NCBI GenBank assembly: GCA_034521445.1
Contig: JAXHMM010000005.1
Coordinates: 496,001-560,000, forward strand
Length of the DNA: 64,000 nucleotides
Direction: 5' to 3'
Source: Balneolaceae bacterium
Lineage (GTDB): Bacteria > Bacteroidota > Rhodothermia > Balneolales > Balneolaceae
How positions within the stretch are numbered: position 1 is the stretch's first letter; each line of letters begins with the position of its first letter. The notes beneath the pieces were generated by a model that was given only the letters and a program-made list of their open reading frames with translations, did not search any database and had not been told where the DNA came from. Both the position numbers and the translations under genes were made by a program. Below, piece by piece: positions 50,146 to 59,536 of the stretch.

Positions 50146-52329
50146 ATGAATCTTCGTTACCTCCTCCGTTCCCTCCTTGCCGTCCTCCTGCTGACAGCCG
50201 CATCCACCGGCCTGCATGCCCAAACCCAGGAACTCACGCGCGAGCAGATCCTTCAAGGCAACTGGGACGGCATCCTGCAGTCCATGCCCCGTATTGTAAC
50301 GTGGACCGACGATTCCCATTTTGTCATGGCCGTTCCGCAGGACGGCAACGGGGGACAGCGAGTGCTGGTGAACGCCGCAACCGGAGAGCAGCAGAACTAC
50401 GAGCCCGAGGAGCAGGAGCCGCAGCGACAGGTGGGGATCCGCGCCGGGGACCTCTACCTGCTGGAGGGTGAAGCGCAGCAACGGCTGACGGAGACCGACG
50501 CACAGGAAAATAATCCCACCCTGTCCCCCGACGGCAGCAAAGTCGCCTTTACCCGTGACCGCGATCTCTACGTGATCGAGCTTGACAGCGGCGAGGAGCA
50601 GCGGCTCACCGACGACGGCAGCGAGGTCATCTACAACGGCTGGTCGTCCTGGGTCTACATGGAGGAGATCCTGGGCCGAAGCACCAACTTCAAGGCCTAC
50701 TGGTGGAGCCCCGACAGCGAGCGCCTGGCTTTCTTCCGCACCGACGACCGTCCCGTGCAGATCTTTCCCATCCACGGCGTGGTGGAACTCGAAAGCGTGC
50801 AAGATTCCTACGGCACCCTGATCGAGCAGCGCTATCCCAAGTCGGGCAGCGACAACCCGAACGTGCGGGTGGGCGTCGCCGAGCTGTCCTCGGGCGAGAT
50901 CACCTGGGCCGACTTTGACCCGACGGGCGACCACTATTTCGGCATGCCCTACTGGACCCCCTCCTCCGACGCCCTCTGGGTGCAGTGGATGAACCGCGAC
51001 CAGGACCACCTGGTGATCTATGAAATCGACCTGGCCGACGGATCCCGCACCCCGGTTTATGAGGAGCGGCAGGAGACCTGGATCGACCTGGACAGCGGCG
51101 ACCGACTGCAGTTCCTGGACGACGGCGCCGGCTTTCTCATGATGAGCGACCAAAGCGGCTGGATGCATCTCTACCACTACGATATGGAGGGCAACCTGGT
51201 CAGCCAGGTGACCTCGGGCGAGTGGACCCTGACCGACGTGGAGCGGGTAAACCAGGAAACCGGCTGGGTCTACTTCACCGCCCGCAGGGAGAGTTCCGCC
51301 CGCATCGACCTATACAAGGTGCGCATGGACGGCACCGGGTTGCAGCGGCTCACCTTCGGTGAGTACACCCACAGCGTGAACGTCTCTCCGGACGGGTCGT
51401 ACTTCACCACTTCCTACAGCAACGCCGCCACGCCTACGCGCCTGGCCGTGCTGAACGACGAGGGAGACATCACCGCCGAGCTGACCGACAGCAAAGGCCC
51501 CGAATTTGACGATTACAATCTGGCGCGCACCGAGATCTTCCGCGTGCCCTCCGGCGACGGCCACCAGCTGCCGGTGGAGGTGACCTGGCCCATGAACCTG
51601 GACGAAAACGGCTCCTACCCCGTGCTGATAAGCATTTACGGGGGACCCGGCTCCACCGGCGTGTGGGACCGCTGGGGCGGCCTGGGCATGAACCAGTGGT
51701 GGGCGAAGGAGGGCCTGATCCAGGTCTCGATGGACCACCGCGGCTCAGGACACTTCGGCAAGGAGGGCAAAAACTGGATGCACCGCGACCTGGGACGATG
51801 GGAGATCGCCGACTACACCACCATCGTGGAGTGGCTGCAGGAGGAGTATCCCTTCATCGACCCCGACCGCATCGGCATCACCGGATTCAGCTACGGGGGC
51901 TACGTCTCCAGCCTGGCCCTCACCTGGGGCGCCGGCACCTTTGACTTCGGACTCGCGGGCGGCAGCGTGACCGACTGGCACCTCTACGACACCCACTACA
52001 CCGAGCGCTACATGGACCGCCCGCAGGACAATCCCGACGGCTACGAATCCAGCTCCGTGATGAGCTACGTCGACCGCTACGAGGATGACAGCTTCCTGCT
52101 GATGGTGCACGGCACGATGGACGACAACGTGCACCTGCAGAACACCCTGCAGCTGGTAAGCGCGCTGGAGTCGGCCGGCAAGGATTTCGAGTTCATCCCC
52201 TATATAGGCGGCAAGCACGGCTGGTACAACCTGCCGGGCAAGCAGCGCCACTACCAGCACCAGCGCTACAAGTTCTACTACCGCTACCTCCTTGAACAAC
52301 CGGTCTCCGGCATGCTGATGGAAAACTAA
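50146..52329 (+). CDS. Dipeptidyl peptidase IV family serine peptidase, exported
   Basis: The 727-residue S9B enzyme releases dipeptides after proline from peptide N-termini. It starts with a signal peptide (LLRSLLAVLLLTAASTGLHAQ). The N-terminal propeller holds WSSWVYMEEILGR, in which the Glu-Glu binds the substrate N-terminus, as is diagnostic for DPP IV. The alpha/beta hydrolase domain shows GFSYGGY with Ser 582, the acid region HGTMDDNVH (about residue 660) and GGKHGWYN (catalytic His). Length is near 720-740. TACCTTCC is at 50099-50106, 39 bp upstream. It ends in a 4-bp tail-to-tail overlap with the ATPase gene. Confidence 0.93.
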   Translation: MNLRYLLRSLLAVLLLTAASTGLHAQTQELTREQILQGNWDGILQSMPRIVTWTDDSHFVMAVPQDGNGGQRVLVNAATGEQQNYEPEEQEPQRQVGIRAGDLYLLEGEAQQRLTETDAQENNPTLSPDGSKVAFTRDRDLYVIELDSGEEQRLTDDGSEVIYNGWSSWVYMEEILGRSTNFKAYWWSPDSERLAFFRTDDRPVQIFPIHGVVELESVQDSYGTLIEQRYPKSGSDNPNVRVGVAELSSGEITWADFDPTGDHYFGMPYWTPSSDALWVQWMNRDQDHLVIYEIDLADGSRTPVYEERQETWIDLDSGDRLQFLDDGAGFLMMSDQSGWMHLYHYDMEGNLVSQVTSGEWTLTDVERVNQETGWVYFTARRESSARIDLYKVRMDGTGLQRLTFGEYTHSVNVSPDGSYFTTSYSNAATPTRLAVLNDEGDITAELTDSKGPEFDDYNLARTEIFRVPSGDGHQLPVEVTWPMNLDENGSYPVLISIYGGPGSTGVWDRWGGLGMNQWWAKEGLIQVSMDHRGSGHFGKEGKNWMHRDLGRWEIADYTTIVEWLQEEYPFIDPDRIGITGFSYGGYVSSLALTWGAGTFDFGLAGGSVTDWHLYDTHYTERYMDRPQDNPDGYESSSVMSYVDRYEDDSFLLMVHGTMDDNVHLQNTLQLVSALESAGKDFEFIPYIGGKHGWYNLPGKQRHYQHQRYKFYYRYLLEQPVSGMLMEN

Positions 52330-53495
52330 CCTCGCTGCAGATCCTGCACGCTCTTCAACCACTCCTGGAGGGAGGTGACCGTAATTCCCTCCGATACCAT
52401 GTAGGTATCCGCTTCCGGGGTTACCACGTAGTTGCGTTCCGTTCCCAGATCATTCATGACATTCCGAAAACCTCTGGAGACTTTCGGAGCGTTGGTCCAT
52501 TTTATTTCCGCAGAAATTAACGGACGGTCATCTATACTGACCACCATGTCGGCCTCCGCCCCCTCGTGGGTCCTGAAAAACCAGAGTTCCGCATAATCCG
52601 GGAGCAACGATCTGGTCTGGTTGATTACGAATCCCTCCCAGGAGGGACCGACGCTCGGATGATTGATCAAATTCTCGTAATCGGATACGCCCAGAAGAGA
52701 ATGCATCAATCCGGAATCTGACAAGTATATCTTCGGACTCTTTACCAGTCGTTTTTTAATATTTTTGTAGTAGGGCTCCAATCGATTCACCATGTACGAA
52801 CGCTCCAGAAAATCGATATAGCGGGCTACAGTAGGACCGGTGATACCCAGGGAGGAGGCGAAATTCTGTAAATTCAACATGTGGGACTGCGAACGTACCA
52901 ACAGCAACATCAGTTTCCGCATGAGGCGTACATCAGTGTTCAGTCCCAGCAAAGGCAATTCCCGCTCCAAGTACGTTTTGATAAAATTATTCCTCCATAA
53001 TTCGCATTCCCGGGCGGAGTCGGCCAACAGGGAATTCGGAAAACCTCCTCGAAAAAACAATGTTTTCCAGTTCTGCTGATCCTTCACTTCCAGTAAATTC
53101 AACGGATGCAACTCCAGGTAGGCGATACGGCCTGCAAGTGATTCTGCACTTTCTCTGATGAGCGATGGGGAGGCAGAGCCAAGCAGAAGAAACCGGCCCG
53201 GTATTCGGTTCCGGTCGATGAGGGACCGAAGTACTGGAAATAGTTCGGGCATGTATTGGATTTCATCAAGTATCACACAATCCTCTTCGTATTGTTGCAG
53301 GTAAAAGGCCGGATCCTGCAACTTGGCTTGGTCTTCGGGGTATTCCAGATCCAAATAATGAGATGCGGAGGGCAAATCCGGCCGGATCATTTTGGCAAGG
53401 GTTGTTTTGCCGGTTTGCCGGGCGCCGGTTATGGCTACTGCAGGCATCACTCCAATAGCTTCCAAAACGCTGGATTGTAGCAGGCGAGAGATCAT
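52326..53495 (-). CDS. AAA ATPase with DUF4143 domain
   Basis: The 389-residue protein is of the COG1373 type. It has Walker A AITGARQTGKTTLAK (about residues 21-35), Walker B CVILDEIQYMPEL and the sensor stretch FLLLGSASPSLIRESAESLAGR. A DUF4143 C-terminal domain follows (GPSWEGFVINQTRSLL, EADMVVSIDDRPLISAEIKW). The last motif looks like a PD-(D/E)XK nuclease fold. The function of the family is unclear; copies move often between genomes. The GC content is clearly below its neighbours, a sign of transfer. Two paired inverted-repeat elements lie directly upstream of its start. Confidence 0.9.
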   Translation of the reverse strand: MISRLLQSSVLEAIGVMPAVAITGARQTGKTTLAKMIRPDLPSASHYLDLEYPEDQAKLQDPAFYLQQYEEDCVILDEIQYMPELFPVLRSLIDRNRIPGRFLLLGSASPSLIRESAESLAGRIAYLELHPLNLLEVKDQQNWKTLFFRGGFPNSLLADSARECELWRNNFIKTYLERELPLLGLNTDVRLMRKLMLLLVRSQSHMLNLQNFASSLGITGPTVARYIDFLERSYMVNRLEPYYKNIKKRLVKSPKIYLSDSGLMHSLLGVSDYENLINHPSVGPSWEGFVINQTRSLLPDYAELWFFRTHEGAEADMVVSIDDRPLISAEIKWTNAPKVSRGFRNVMNDLGTERNYVVTPEADTYMVSEGITVTSLQEWLKSVQDLQRG

Positions 53496-53590
53496 AACCC
53501 CGAAATCACAAAGTTAATATTTCAATTTACGGGGTAAATTTAGATATGTGCCCTGAAATATCAAAATATAATTTTCAAATTTCAGGGTAT
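53495..53590 (-). repeat. Two tandem copies of a 42-43 bp inverted-repeat element
   Basis: Element 1 has the ends TAACCCCGAAAT (53495-53506) and ATTTACGGGGTA (53525-53536). Element 2 has GTGCCCTGAAAT (53548-53559) and ATTTCAGGGTAT (53579-53590). Each pair is an inverted repeat with an 18 or 19 base spacer. The spacers also share about 11 of 16 bases. They lie directly before the DUF4143 ATPase start. Confidence 0.7.
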
Positions 53591-53645
53591 AAGACACTGC
53601 TCTGTTAAAAACCGACCTCGAAGTACCTGTACCTGAGCCACTCGT

Positions 53646-55886
53646 TCACCGCACGGTAAACCCTGCCGTCGCGAATTCCGGCGCTCCCAGGGCTGTCGAT
53701 CGCGGAAGGGGTGAGGCACCGCCCGCATGTACCGTAAACCTTCCCGGTTCCACGGCTCTCCTGCCCTCGGGTGTAACGACCGTCATCTGTTCGGGCAGAA
53801 TCTCAAAATCGAGGGTGGCCGTCTGGCCGGGTCGCAGGCGCACGCGCCGGAAGTCCACCAGCCGGTATCGGGGAATACGCACGGCGGACTCATGGTCCTC
53901 CAGGTAGATCTGCACCACCTCCTCGCCGGGACGATCCCCGCGATTGGTGACCTCCACGGTTACCCGCACGGTATCCCCAGAGGCTATCGCGCGACCGCCT
54001 TCGTCCCTGACATGCTGCCCCGCCTGCCGGAGGATTACCTCTCCGTAGCTGAACTGCGTGTAGGAGAGCCCGAAGCCGAAGGGATAGAGCGGTTCATTCT
54101 CAAGGAAGCGGTAGGTTCGACTCTCCATGGAATAGTCGTCAAAGGGAGGCAGGTCGGCCGTGCGATAGGGCACCGTAACCGGCAGCCTCCCCGAGGGATT
54201 TGCCCGCCCGAAAAGCAGGTCGGCCAAGGCCTCCCCGCCAGCCTCCCCCGGGTAGCCCGCCCAGATCACCGCGTCGGCCATCTCATGAATCTCCGGTATG
54301 GCGCGTGGACTCCCCCCCGTCACCACCACGACCAGCGGTCCGTCGTATCCCTCACGCAGCGCGCGCACCCACTCCACCTGGTGAGGCGGAAGTTCCACCA
54401 CCGGTTCCTCCGATCCGAATACCGCTTCCCTGCCCTCCCCCTCGAAACGGGGACTGAGTCCAATACACGCTACGATGGCCCCGGTGGTCTGGGCCTGGCT
54501 GATGCCCCATCCGCTCTCGGCCACCGAGCCCTCCTCGATGTCGATGCCGGGATAGTGGATCACCTTGGTGCCTCCGCCGACCGCGCCGGTCACCCCTTCC
54601 AGGAAGGTGGAGAGCCGGGCCGAGGTGCCGTGGTAGTTGCCCAGGAGCACTTCGGCCGAGGTGGCCGTGGGTCCCATCACCGCCAGGCTGGGCAGCTGCG
54701 CCTCAAGTGGCAGCACATTCTCGTTCTTAAGCAGCACCATGCTTCGTGCCGCGGTCTCACGGGCCAGCTCATGATGCTCGTCCGTAGCCAGGTCTCCTTC
54801 GCCCAGCTCGCGCCAGGGGTCGCGTCCCGGCGGATCGAACATTCCCAGCCGAAACAGTGTGGGCAGGCTCTCGCGGAGCGCGCGGTCCAGGTCGGCCTCC
54901 TCCGCCAGCCCTCCTTCGAGGGCCGCCCGCAGATTGTTCGCCCAGCTTCCGCCGCAGTTGATGTTGACCCCCGCCTTCAGGGCCATGGCCGCGGCCTCTT
55001 GGGGAGAGTCGGCATATTCATGGTAGCCGTAGATGTTGCCGATGGCCCCGCAGTCGGAAACCACGTAGCCGTTGAAATTCCACGACCCGCGCAGCATGTC
55101 CCGCAGCAAAGCTTCATCCGCACAGGCAGGGATGCCGTTGATGCGGTTGTAGGCGCACATCACGCCCTCCACCTCCGCATCATTCACCAGCATTTCGAAG
55201 GGCGGCAGGTAGGTTTCGGTCAGGTCCCTCGGACTGACCGCCGCATCGAAGGAACTGCGCCCGGCCTCTGGACCGGAATGCACGGCGAAATGCTTGGCGG
55301 CGGCCGCGGCTTTCAGATATTCCGGGTGGCCGCCCTGCATGCCGCGGACTAAGGCGCTGCCGATGCTCCCTGTAAGCAGGGGATCCTCCCCGTAGGTTTC
55401 CTGTCCCCTGCCCCATCGGAGGTCTCGGAAAATATTGACGGTGGGTGACCAGAACGTGAGTCCGGCATACTGTCCGCGGTTGCCCTGACGGCGGGCCAGG
55501 TTGAACTTGGCGCGGGCTTCTGTGGAGATGGCCTCCCCCACGCGGTGGATCTGTACCGGATCGAAGGTGGCGCCAAGATTAATGGCCTGGGGAAAAACGG
55601 TGGCCCGACCGTTGCGTGCCACCCCGTGCAGAGCCTCATTCCACCAGTGATAGGGCGGAATGTCCAGGCGCGGGACGCCCGGACTGTCGGCCAGCAGCAG
55701 GTCGATTTTCTCGCCGGATTCCAGCGCTCCGATCAGCGCCTCCACCCTTTGGGGGATGTCCATCTCCGGGTCTTCCCACGCGCGTTCCTGGGCCCGGGTC
55801 GTTGATACAAAAACGGCGCAACTCAGCATCACAAAGCAGACAGTTATCCGGAAAGAAAGCCGTCGAATGTTAAGCCAAGTTGGCAT
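53646..55886 (-). CDS. Glycoside hydrolase family 3 (beta-glucosidase or xylosidase type), exported
   Basis: The 746-residue enzyme has a signal sequence (ITVCFVMLSCAVFVSTTRAQ). The GH3 N-domain includes YHWWNEALHGVARNG, SPTVNIFRDLRWGRGQETYGEDP and CAYNRINGIPACADEALL. The catalytic nucleophile Asp is in GYVVSDCGAIGNIYG (near residue 277). The C-domain (AVMGPTATSAEVLLGNYHG) and a fibronectin-like end (VTVEVTNRGDRPGEEVVQIYLED) complete it. The combination resembles xylosidases and glucosidases; the exact sugar is not clear. Start chosen at ATG 55886; an earlier ATG at 55913 is possible. Confidence 0.9.
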   Translation of the reverse strand: MPTWLNIRRLSFRITVCFVMLSCAVFVSTTRAQERAWEDPEMDIPQRVEALIGALESGEKIDLLLADSPGVPRLDIPPYHWWNEALHGVARNGRATVFPQAINLGATFDPVQIHRVGEAISTEARAKFNLARRQGNRGQYAGLTFWSPTVNIFRDLRWGRGQETYGEDPLLTGSIGSALVRGMQGGHPEYLKAAAAAKHFAVHSGPEAGRSSFDAAVSPRDLTETYLPPFEMLVNDAEVEGVMCAYNRINGIPACADEALLRDMLRGSWNFNGYVVSDCGAIGNIYGYHEYADSPQEAAAMALKAGVNINCGGSWANNLRAALEGGLAEEADLDRALRESLPTLFRLGMFDPPGRDPWRELGEGDLATDEHHELARETAARSMVLLKNENVLPLEAQLPSLAVMGPTATSAEVLLGNYHGTSARLSTFLEGVTGAVGGGTKVIHYPGIDIEEGSVAESGWGISQAQTTGAIVACIGLSPRFEGEGREAVFGSEEPVVELPPHQVEWVRALREGYDGPLVVVVTGGSPRAIPEIHEMADAVIWAGYPGEAGGEALADLLFGRANPSGRLPVTVPYRTADLPPFDDYSMESRTYRFLENEPLYPFGFGLSYTQFSYGEVILRQAGQHVRDEGGRAIASGDTVRVTVEVTNRGDRPGEEVVQIYLEDHESAVRIPRYRLVDFRRVRLRPGQTATLDFEILPEQMTVVTPEGRRAVEPGRFTVHAGGASPLPRSTALGAPEFATAGFTVR

Positions 55887-56183
55887 AGCGGTAAAAATAA
55901 TGGCGCATGACATATAATGACTGATGGGATTATAGGCAAAAAATTCTCCTCATTCGAAAGCCGTTCATGACCCTTCTCCGAAGGCCAGCAGACGTTCTGC
56001 CATCGACATATTGAGTATTTATATTTAAATCATCTATTTATAATGTAACGCGTGCAATATGAAATTGAGAGCCATAACTCATGCAGTGTGATATCACGAA
56101 AATGAAATATGGAAGCGAAGATAGCCGTTGACCACAATAGCCGACCACCCTTAAACTAATTGTATAATACAGGTAGAGACGTC

Positions 56184-56660
56184 ATGGCAAACAAACCCAT
56201 TCAGAAAACTACCCTGGCCGTGCTTGTTCTGTCCTTAGTAGGTTTCCTGCTGCCCGTATCCGCCGGGGCCCAGCAGAGCCATGAGCTTCGGCTTACCGGG
56301 GATAAAACGGTTCCGCCGGTTGGAACCGGCGCTTACGGCAAGCTGATCGTACGCTTCGCCGATGACACCCTCACCGTTTCGGGTTCCTTTGAGTCGCTAA
56401 CTGGGCAATATCACAGCGCGGGCATTTTCGTAGGCCCCGAGGACGAGCGAGGCAACAGGCTCTTCCTGCTCACCGTGGATCTGAACGAGGAAAAGACCGG
56501 GGGTGAATTTCTCGCCGAAAAAAACAAGTTCCATCTCAACGAACCCCAAAAGATGTGGCTGGCCGAAGGGGAATTCTACATCAGCATATCCTCCTACGAA
56601 CACGTCAATGGGGAGATCCGTGCGCAGCTGCCCGCCATGGGCAGCGGGTCGATTCCCTGA
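56184..56660 (+). CDS. CHRD domain exported protein
   Basis: The 158-residue protein has a signal peptide (LAVLVLSLVGFLLPVSAGAQ). The mature part matches the CHRD domain, first found in chordin. LRLTGDKTVPPVGTGAYGKLIV gives the start and EFYISISSYEHVNGEIRAQLP gives the end. Bacterial CHRD proteins are exported and of unknown function. ATG 56184 is used; a TTG at 56160 would add eight residues. The preceding intergenic stretch from 55887 is AT-rich, and I see no other gene in it. Confidence 0.85.
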   Translation: MANKPIQKTTLAVLVLSLVGFLLPVSAGAQQSHELRLTGDKTVPPVGTGAYGKLIVRFADDTLTVSGSFESLTGQYHSAGIFVGPEDERGNRLFLLTVDLNEEKTGGEFLAEKNKFHLNEPQKMWLAEGEFYISISSYEHVNGEIRAQLPAMGSGSIP

Positions 56661-56770
56661 TCACCGTAGGAGGCCAGCCTCACCAGGGGCAGGCATGGCG
56701 AACAGATGATCGGGTGACCCATGCCCCCAGTTGAAGGGGGGATATTTCGGGAAAACGCTTATCTTCCCTC

Positions 56771-57988
56771 ATGAGTACATGGTCCGACATAGAAGAACTC
56801 TGCGGCCGAAGCAGCGAGCAGTGCGACCGCCTGGTCGATGAATTCCTGCTTTACTACGCAGCCCAGCGTGAACGATTGGACCGGGAGATGGACAAGCGAT
56901 TCGCGCGCTTCCGGCACGTCACCCGCCAGCTCCCGGCAAGCTGGGAGAACAGCTGCAAGGCGCAGTATATAGCATACCGTCTCTTTAGGGAGGGGGGACT
57001 GATCCGCGCTTACCTCAAGCATGCTGCCCTCCAGGGGCTCAGCGACGACGACCGCAGATATCTGGAACACCAGGCAGATCATCCCTGGCGTTTCTCCTTC
57101 AGCCAAATTGTTTCACAGCCCGAACGTCACTTCTTTGAGATGAAAGACGTGTTCACCGGGGATACTTTTCTGCTCTACTCACCCGGCACAACCCGGGAAC
57201 TCCAGCTTCGCCGTCCTGTCATGTGGTTTAACCTGCTGGATTACAACGGGTCCTGTTGGCAGACCTACGGTCCCATCTGTCCCTTCTGGGGATTCGAACC
57301 GGAGGATATCCTCTTCTATTTCCGGCAGCTTCGTCCCCGCAACGCCGGTGAAGATCCTGCTGCATTGCTGAAAGACCTGGACCGTAATCCGGTGCCCTAC
57401 ATGGCCCTCTTTGCCAAAAGTCAACTGCCCCTGACCTTCCATAAAAACCACCAGTTTAAATATCATTTCGCGGAGTATCTCGACGATTCCTTCGACTCCG
57501 AGCCATTTAAAATGCACTTCCGGAGCGAATACGCGGAGGGGGTGTACCGGTTTACCTCACTTGAGATGGGTGAGTTTCCGCACTTCGCCACCGTATTTTA
57601 TGAAGAGGACGAAGAGCTGCTCACCCTTTATGCCCATACGGCCGCAGGCTTCGAGATGCTGATCCGTGACCTGAACAGCTACGGTTATGAGCTTTTACCC
57701 AATCCGGATATCTGCGTAAATATCGCCATGCACACGACCGCCCAGACGCTTCTGGGAAGAGAGATTACCATCCTTCCCTACGGTGAGCTTTTCAGAGAGG
57801 AAGTCGACGAGGTTGATCGACAGATGCTGGATAAGATGAACACATTCTTTGCGGCTTACATGGAAGACCACAATGCAGGGAAAGCGACCGACATCGAACA
57901 TCTGGCGAAAATGTCCGGTCTGGAACTTGAAACTGCGCGGGACCTGGTCCGGCAAGTGACGGAAACGTTCCGGAGAATGGGCGGGTAA
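56771..57988 (+). CDS. Orphan 405-residue protein of unknown function
   Basis: The protein is soluble, without signal peptide or membrane segment, and has many aromatic residues (CPFWGFEPEDILFYF, HKNHQFKYHFAEYLDD). The N-terminus looks helical (EQCDRLVDEFLLYYAAQRERLDREMDK). The C-terminus has two helices shaped like a helix-turn-helix (NAGKATDIEHLAKMSGLELE). I recognise no family. The GC content is a little lower than its neighbours. A hairpin at 58108-58139 may end its transcript. Nothing near it suggests a pathway. Confidence 0.75.
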   Translation: MSTWSDIEELCGRSSEQCDRLVDEFLLYYAAQRERLDREMDKRFARFRHVTRQLPASWENSCKAQYIAYRLFREGGLIRAYLKHAALQGLSDDDRRYLEHQADHPWRFSFSQIVSQPERHFFEMKDVFTGDTFLLYSPGTTRELQLRRPVMWFNLLDYNGSCWQTYGPICPFWGFEPEDILFYFRQLRPRNAGEDPAALLKDLDRNPVPYMALFAKSQLPLTFHKNHQFKYHFAEYLDDSFDSEPFKMHFRSEYAEGVYRFTSLEMGEFPHFATVFYEEDEELLTLYAHTAAGFEMLIRDLNSYGYELLPNPDICVNIAMHTTAQTLLGREITILPYGELFREEVDEVDRQMLDKMNTFFAAYMEDHNAGKATDIEHLAKMSGLELETARDLVRQVTETFRRMGG

Positions 57989-58107
57989 AAGTATTAGCAT
58001 ATCTACTTCCATAGTTATCTTTCGGAACCCATCTTTACAATTAGAGGGAAAAGCAGGAGCATGTCTCCACCTGTGACTCTTCCCCACTTTAAGGCCGGAT
58101 TCACGTA

Positions 58108-58139
58108 CAAACATTAAAATTCTCGATTTTTAATGTTTG
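58108..58139. repeat. 12-bp inverted repeat after the orphan gene
   Basis: CAAACATTAAAA (58108-58119) and TTTTAATGTTTG (58128-58139) are perfect complements with an 8-base loop. There is no long T-run after it, so it is a weak terminator candidate. It lies in the 252-bp gap between two convergent genes, where I see nothing else. Confidence 0.55.
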
Positions 58140-58240
58140 GTCTTGCCAGCCGCTGTGTCTCCATTCCCAAGGAGTCGCTTCCGTTTACAACATCACTCTG
58201 CAGGAGACAAAGGATCCAGTGCGCCCTGTAAGTCTGCCTC

Positions 58241-59233
58241 TTATCCGTCGGAAATGGAAAGCACCGCCGACCCCTCAAAGTTGCCCTCCCTTAAATCCTC
58301 GAGCGCCTCGTTGGCCTGCTTCAGCGGGTAGCTCGTCACCCGGCTTTTAATCGGAATTTCGGGCGCCAACTTCATGAACTCCTCCCCGTCGCGCGTCGTC
58401 AGGTTGGCCACCGACTGGATGCTGCGCTCCTCCCAGAGCAGGCGGTATGGAAAGGAGGGAATGTCGCTCATGTGGATGCCGGCGCAGATCACGCGCCCGC
58501 CCTTCTTCACGCTGCGGAGAGTCTGGGGCACCAGCGGTCCCACCGGGGCGAAGATGATGGCGGCATCCAGCGGCTGGGGAGGAAGGGTCTCCGAACCCCC
58601 GGCCCAGGTGACCCCCCGTTCCAATGCAAAGAGCTGACCCTGCTTGTCACCCGGCCGGGTGAAGGCGTAGGCCTCGCGGCCCTGGTGGAGAATAACCTGG
58701 GTGAGAATGTGCGCCGAGGAGCCGTAGCCATAGAGGCCGATGCGTTTGCCCTCCCCTGCCATGCGCAGGGCACGGTAGCCAATCAAGCCCGCGCATAGCA
58801 GGGGCGCCGCCTGATTGGCATCGTAGGATTCGGGAACGGGAAAGCAGAAGCGATGGTCGGCGACCGTATATTCGGCAAATCCCCCGTTGCGGTCATAACC
58901 TGTGAAGCGGGCATCGTCGCATAAGTTCTCCTTGCCCGCCCTGCAATATTCGCAGGAGCCGCAGGTGCCTCCCAGCCAGGGAACCCCCACCCTGTCGCCT
59001 TCCCGGAAGCCTTCCACGCCGGCCCCGGCCTCCTCCACCACGCCCACGATCTGGTGGCCCGGGACCAGCGGCAGGCTGGGCTCTTTCAGCTCCCCGTCCA
59101 GTATGTGAAGGTCGGTGCGGCACACCCCGCAGGCCTGCACGCGCAGCAGAAGCTCGTCCTCTCCGGGCGTGGGCCGGGGCAGCTCCTGCAGGCGCAACGG
59201 CTCGCCGGGCGCATGAAGTACCATCGCTTTCAT
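58241..59233 (-). CDS. Zinc-dependent alcohol dehydrogenase (MDR family)
   Basis: The 330-residue protein starts at ATG 59233, where family homology begins (MKAMVLHAPGEPLRLQELPRP). The catalytic zinc region is CGVCRTDLHILDGE with VPGHQIVGVVEEAGAGV. The structural zinc holds CGSCEYCRAGKENLC in full. The NAD-binding part is GLYGYGSSAHILTQVILHQG, a shortened GxGxxG-like turn. It is a medium-chain dehydrogenase; the exact alcohol cannot be told. An upstream ORF extension is rejected because it is not family-like. The gap from here to hipB is described at hipB. Confidence 0.9.
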   Translation of the reverse strand: MKAMVLHAPGEPLRLQELPRPTPGEDELLLRVQACGVCRTDLHILDGELKEPSLPLVPGHQIVGVVEEAGAGVEGFREGDRVGVPWLGGTCGSCEYCRAGKENLCDDARFTGYDRNGGFAEYTVADHRFCFPVPESYDANQAAPLLCAGLIGYRALRMAGEGKRIGLYGYGSSAHILTQVILHQGREAYAFTRPGDKQGQLFALERGVTWAGGSETLPPQPLDAAIIFAPVGPLVPQTLRSVKKGGRVICAGIHMSDIPSFPYRLLWEERSIQSVANLTTRDGEEFMKLAPEIPIKSRVTSYPLKQANEALEDLREGNFEGSAVLSISDG

Positions 59234-59376
59234 AGGGGTAAAAATTACGAAATACATACCACCCGCAAAACGGGACGGAACGTGGTCGGGGCGGTCCAGC
59301 GCGCGGTGCCAGGTTGCGCGCAACGGCTGGGGTAATTGGTAATCCGTTAAATGCTTTCTATATATCTATATTTACT

Positions 59377-59415
59377 GTTTTATAAGTAATATTTATTAAT
59401 TTAAACTTATACAAC
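59377..59415. repeat. Inverted repeat upstream of the hipBST operon
   Basis: GTTTTATAAGT (59377-59387) and ACTTATACAAC (59405-59415) are complementary at 10 of 11 bases with a 17-base spacer. It lies about 120 bp before hipB, in an AT-rich stretch, and may be a HipB operator. Confidence 0.4.
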
Positions 59416-59536
59416 CACAATTAGACCGCTTCCCTTACGGGAGATCTGTCAGATAATTACCTGGTCGCTCATGAACTTTGGCCTTAATTTATTTTGAAAT
59501 ATTGTATTTTTATTATAAAGCAGTAAATTTTGATAT

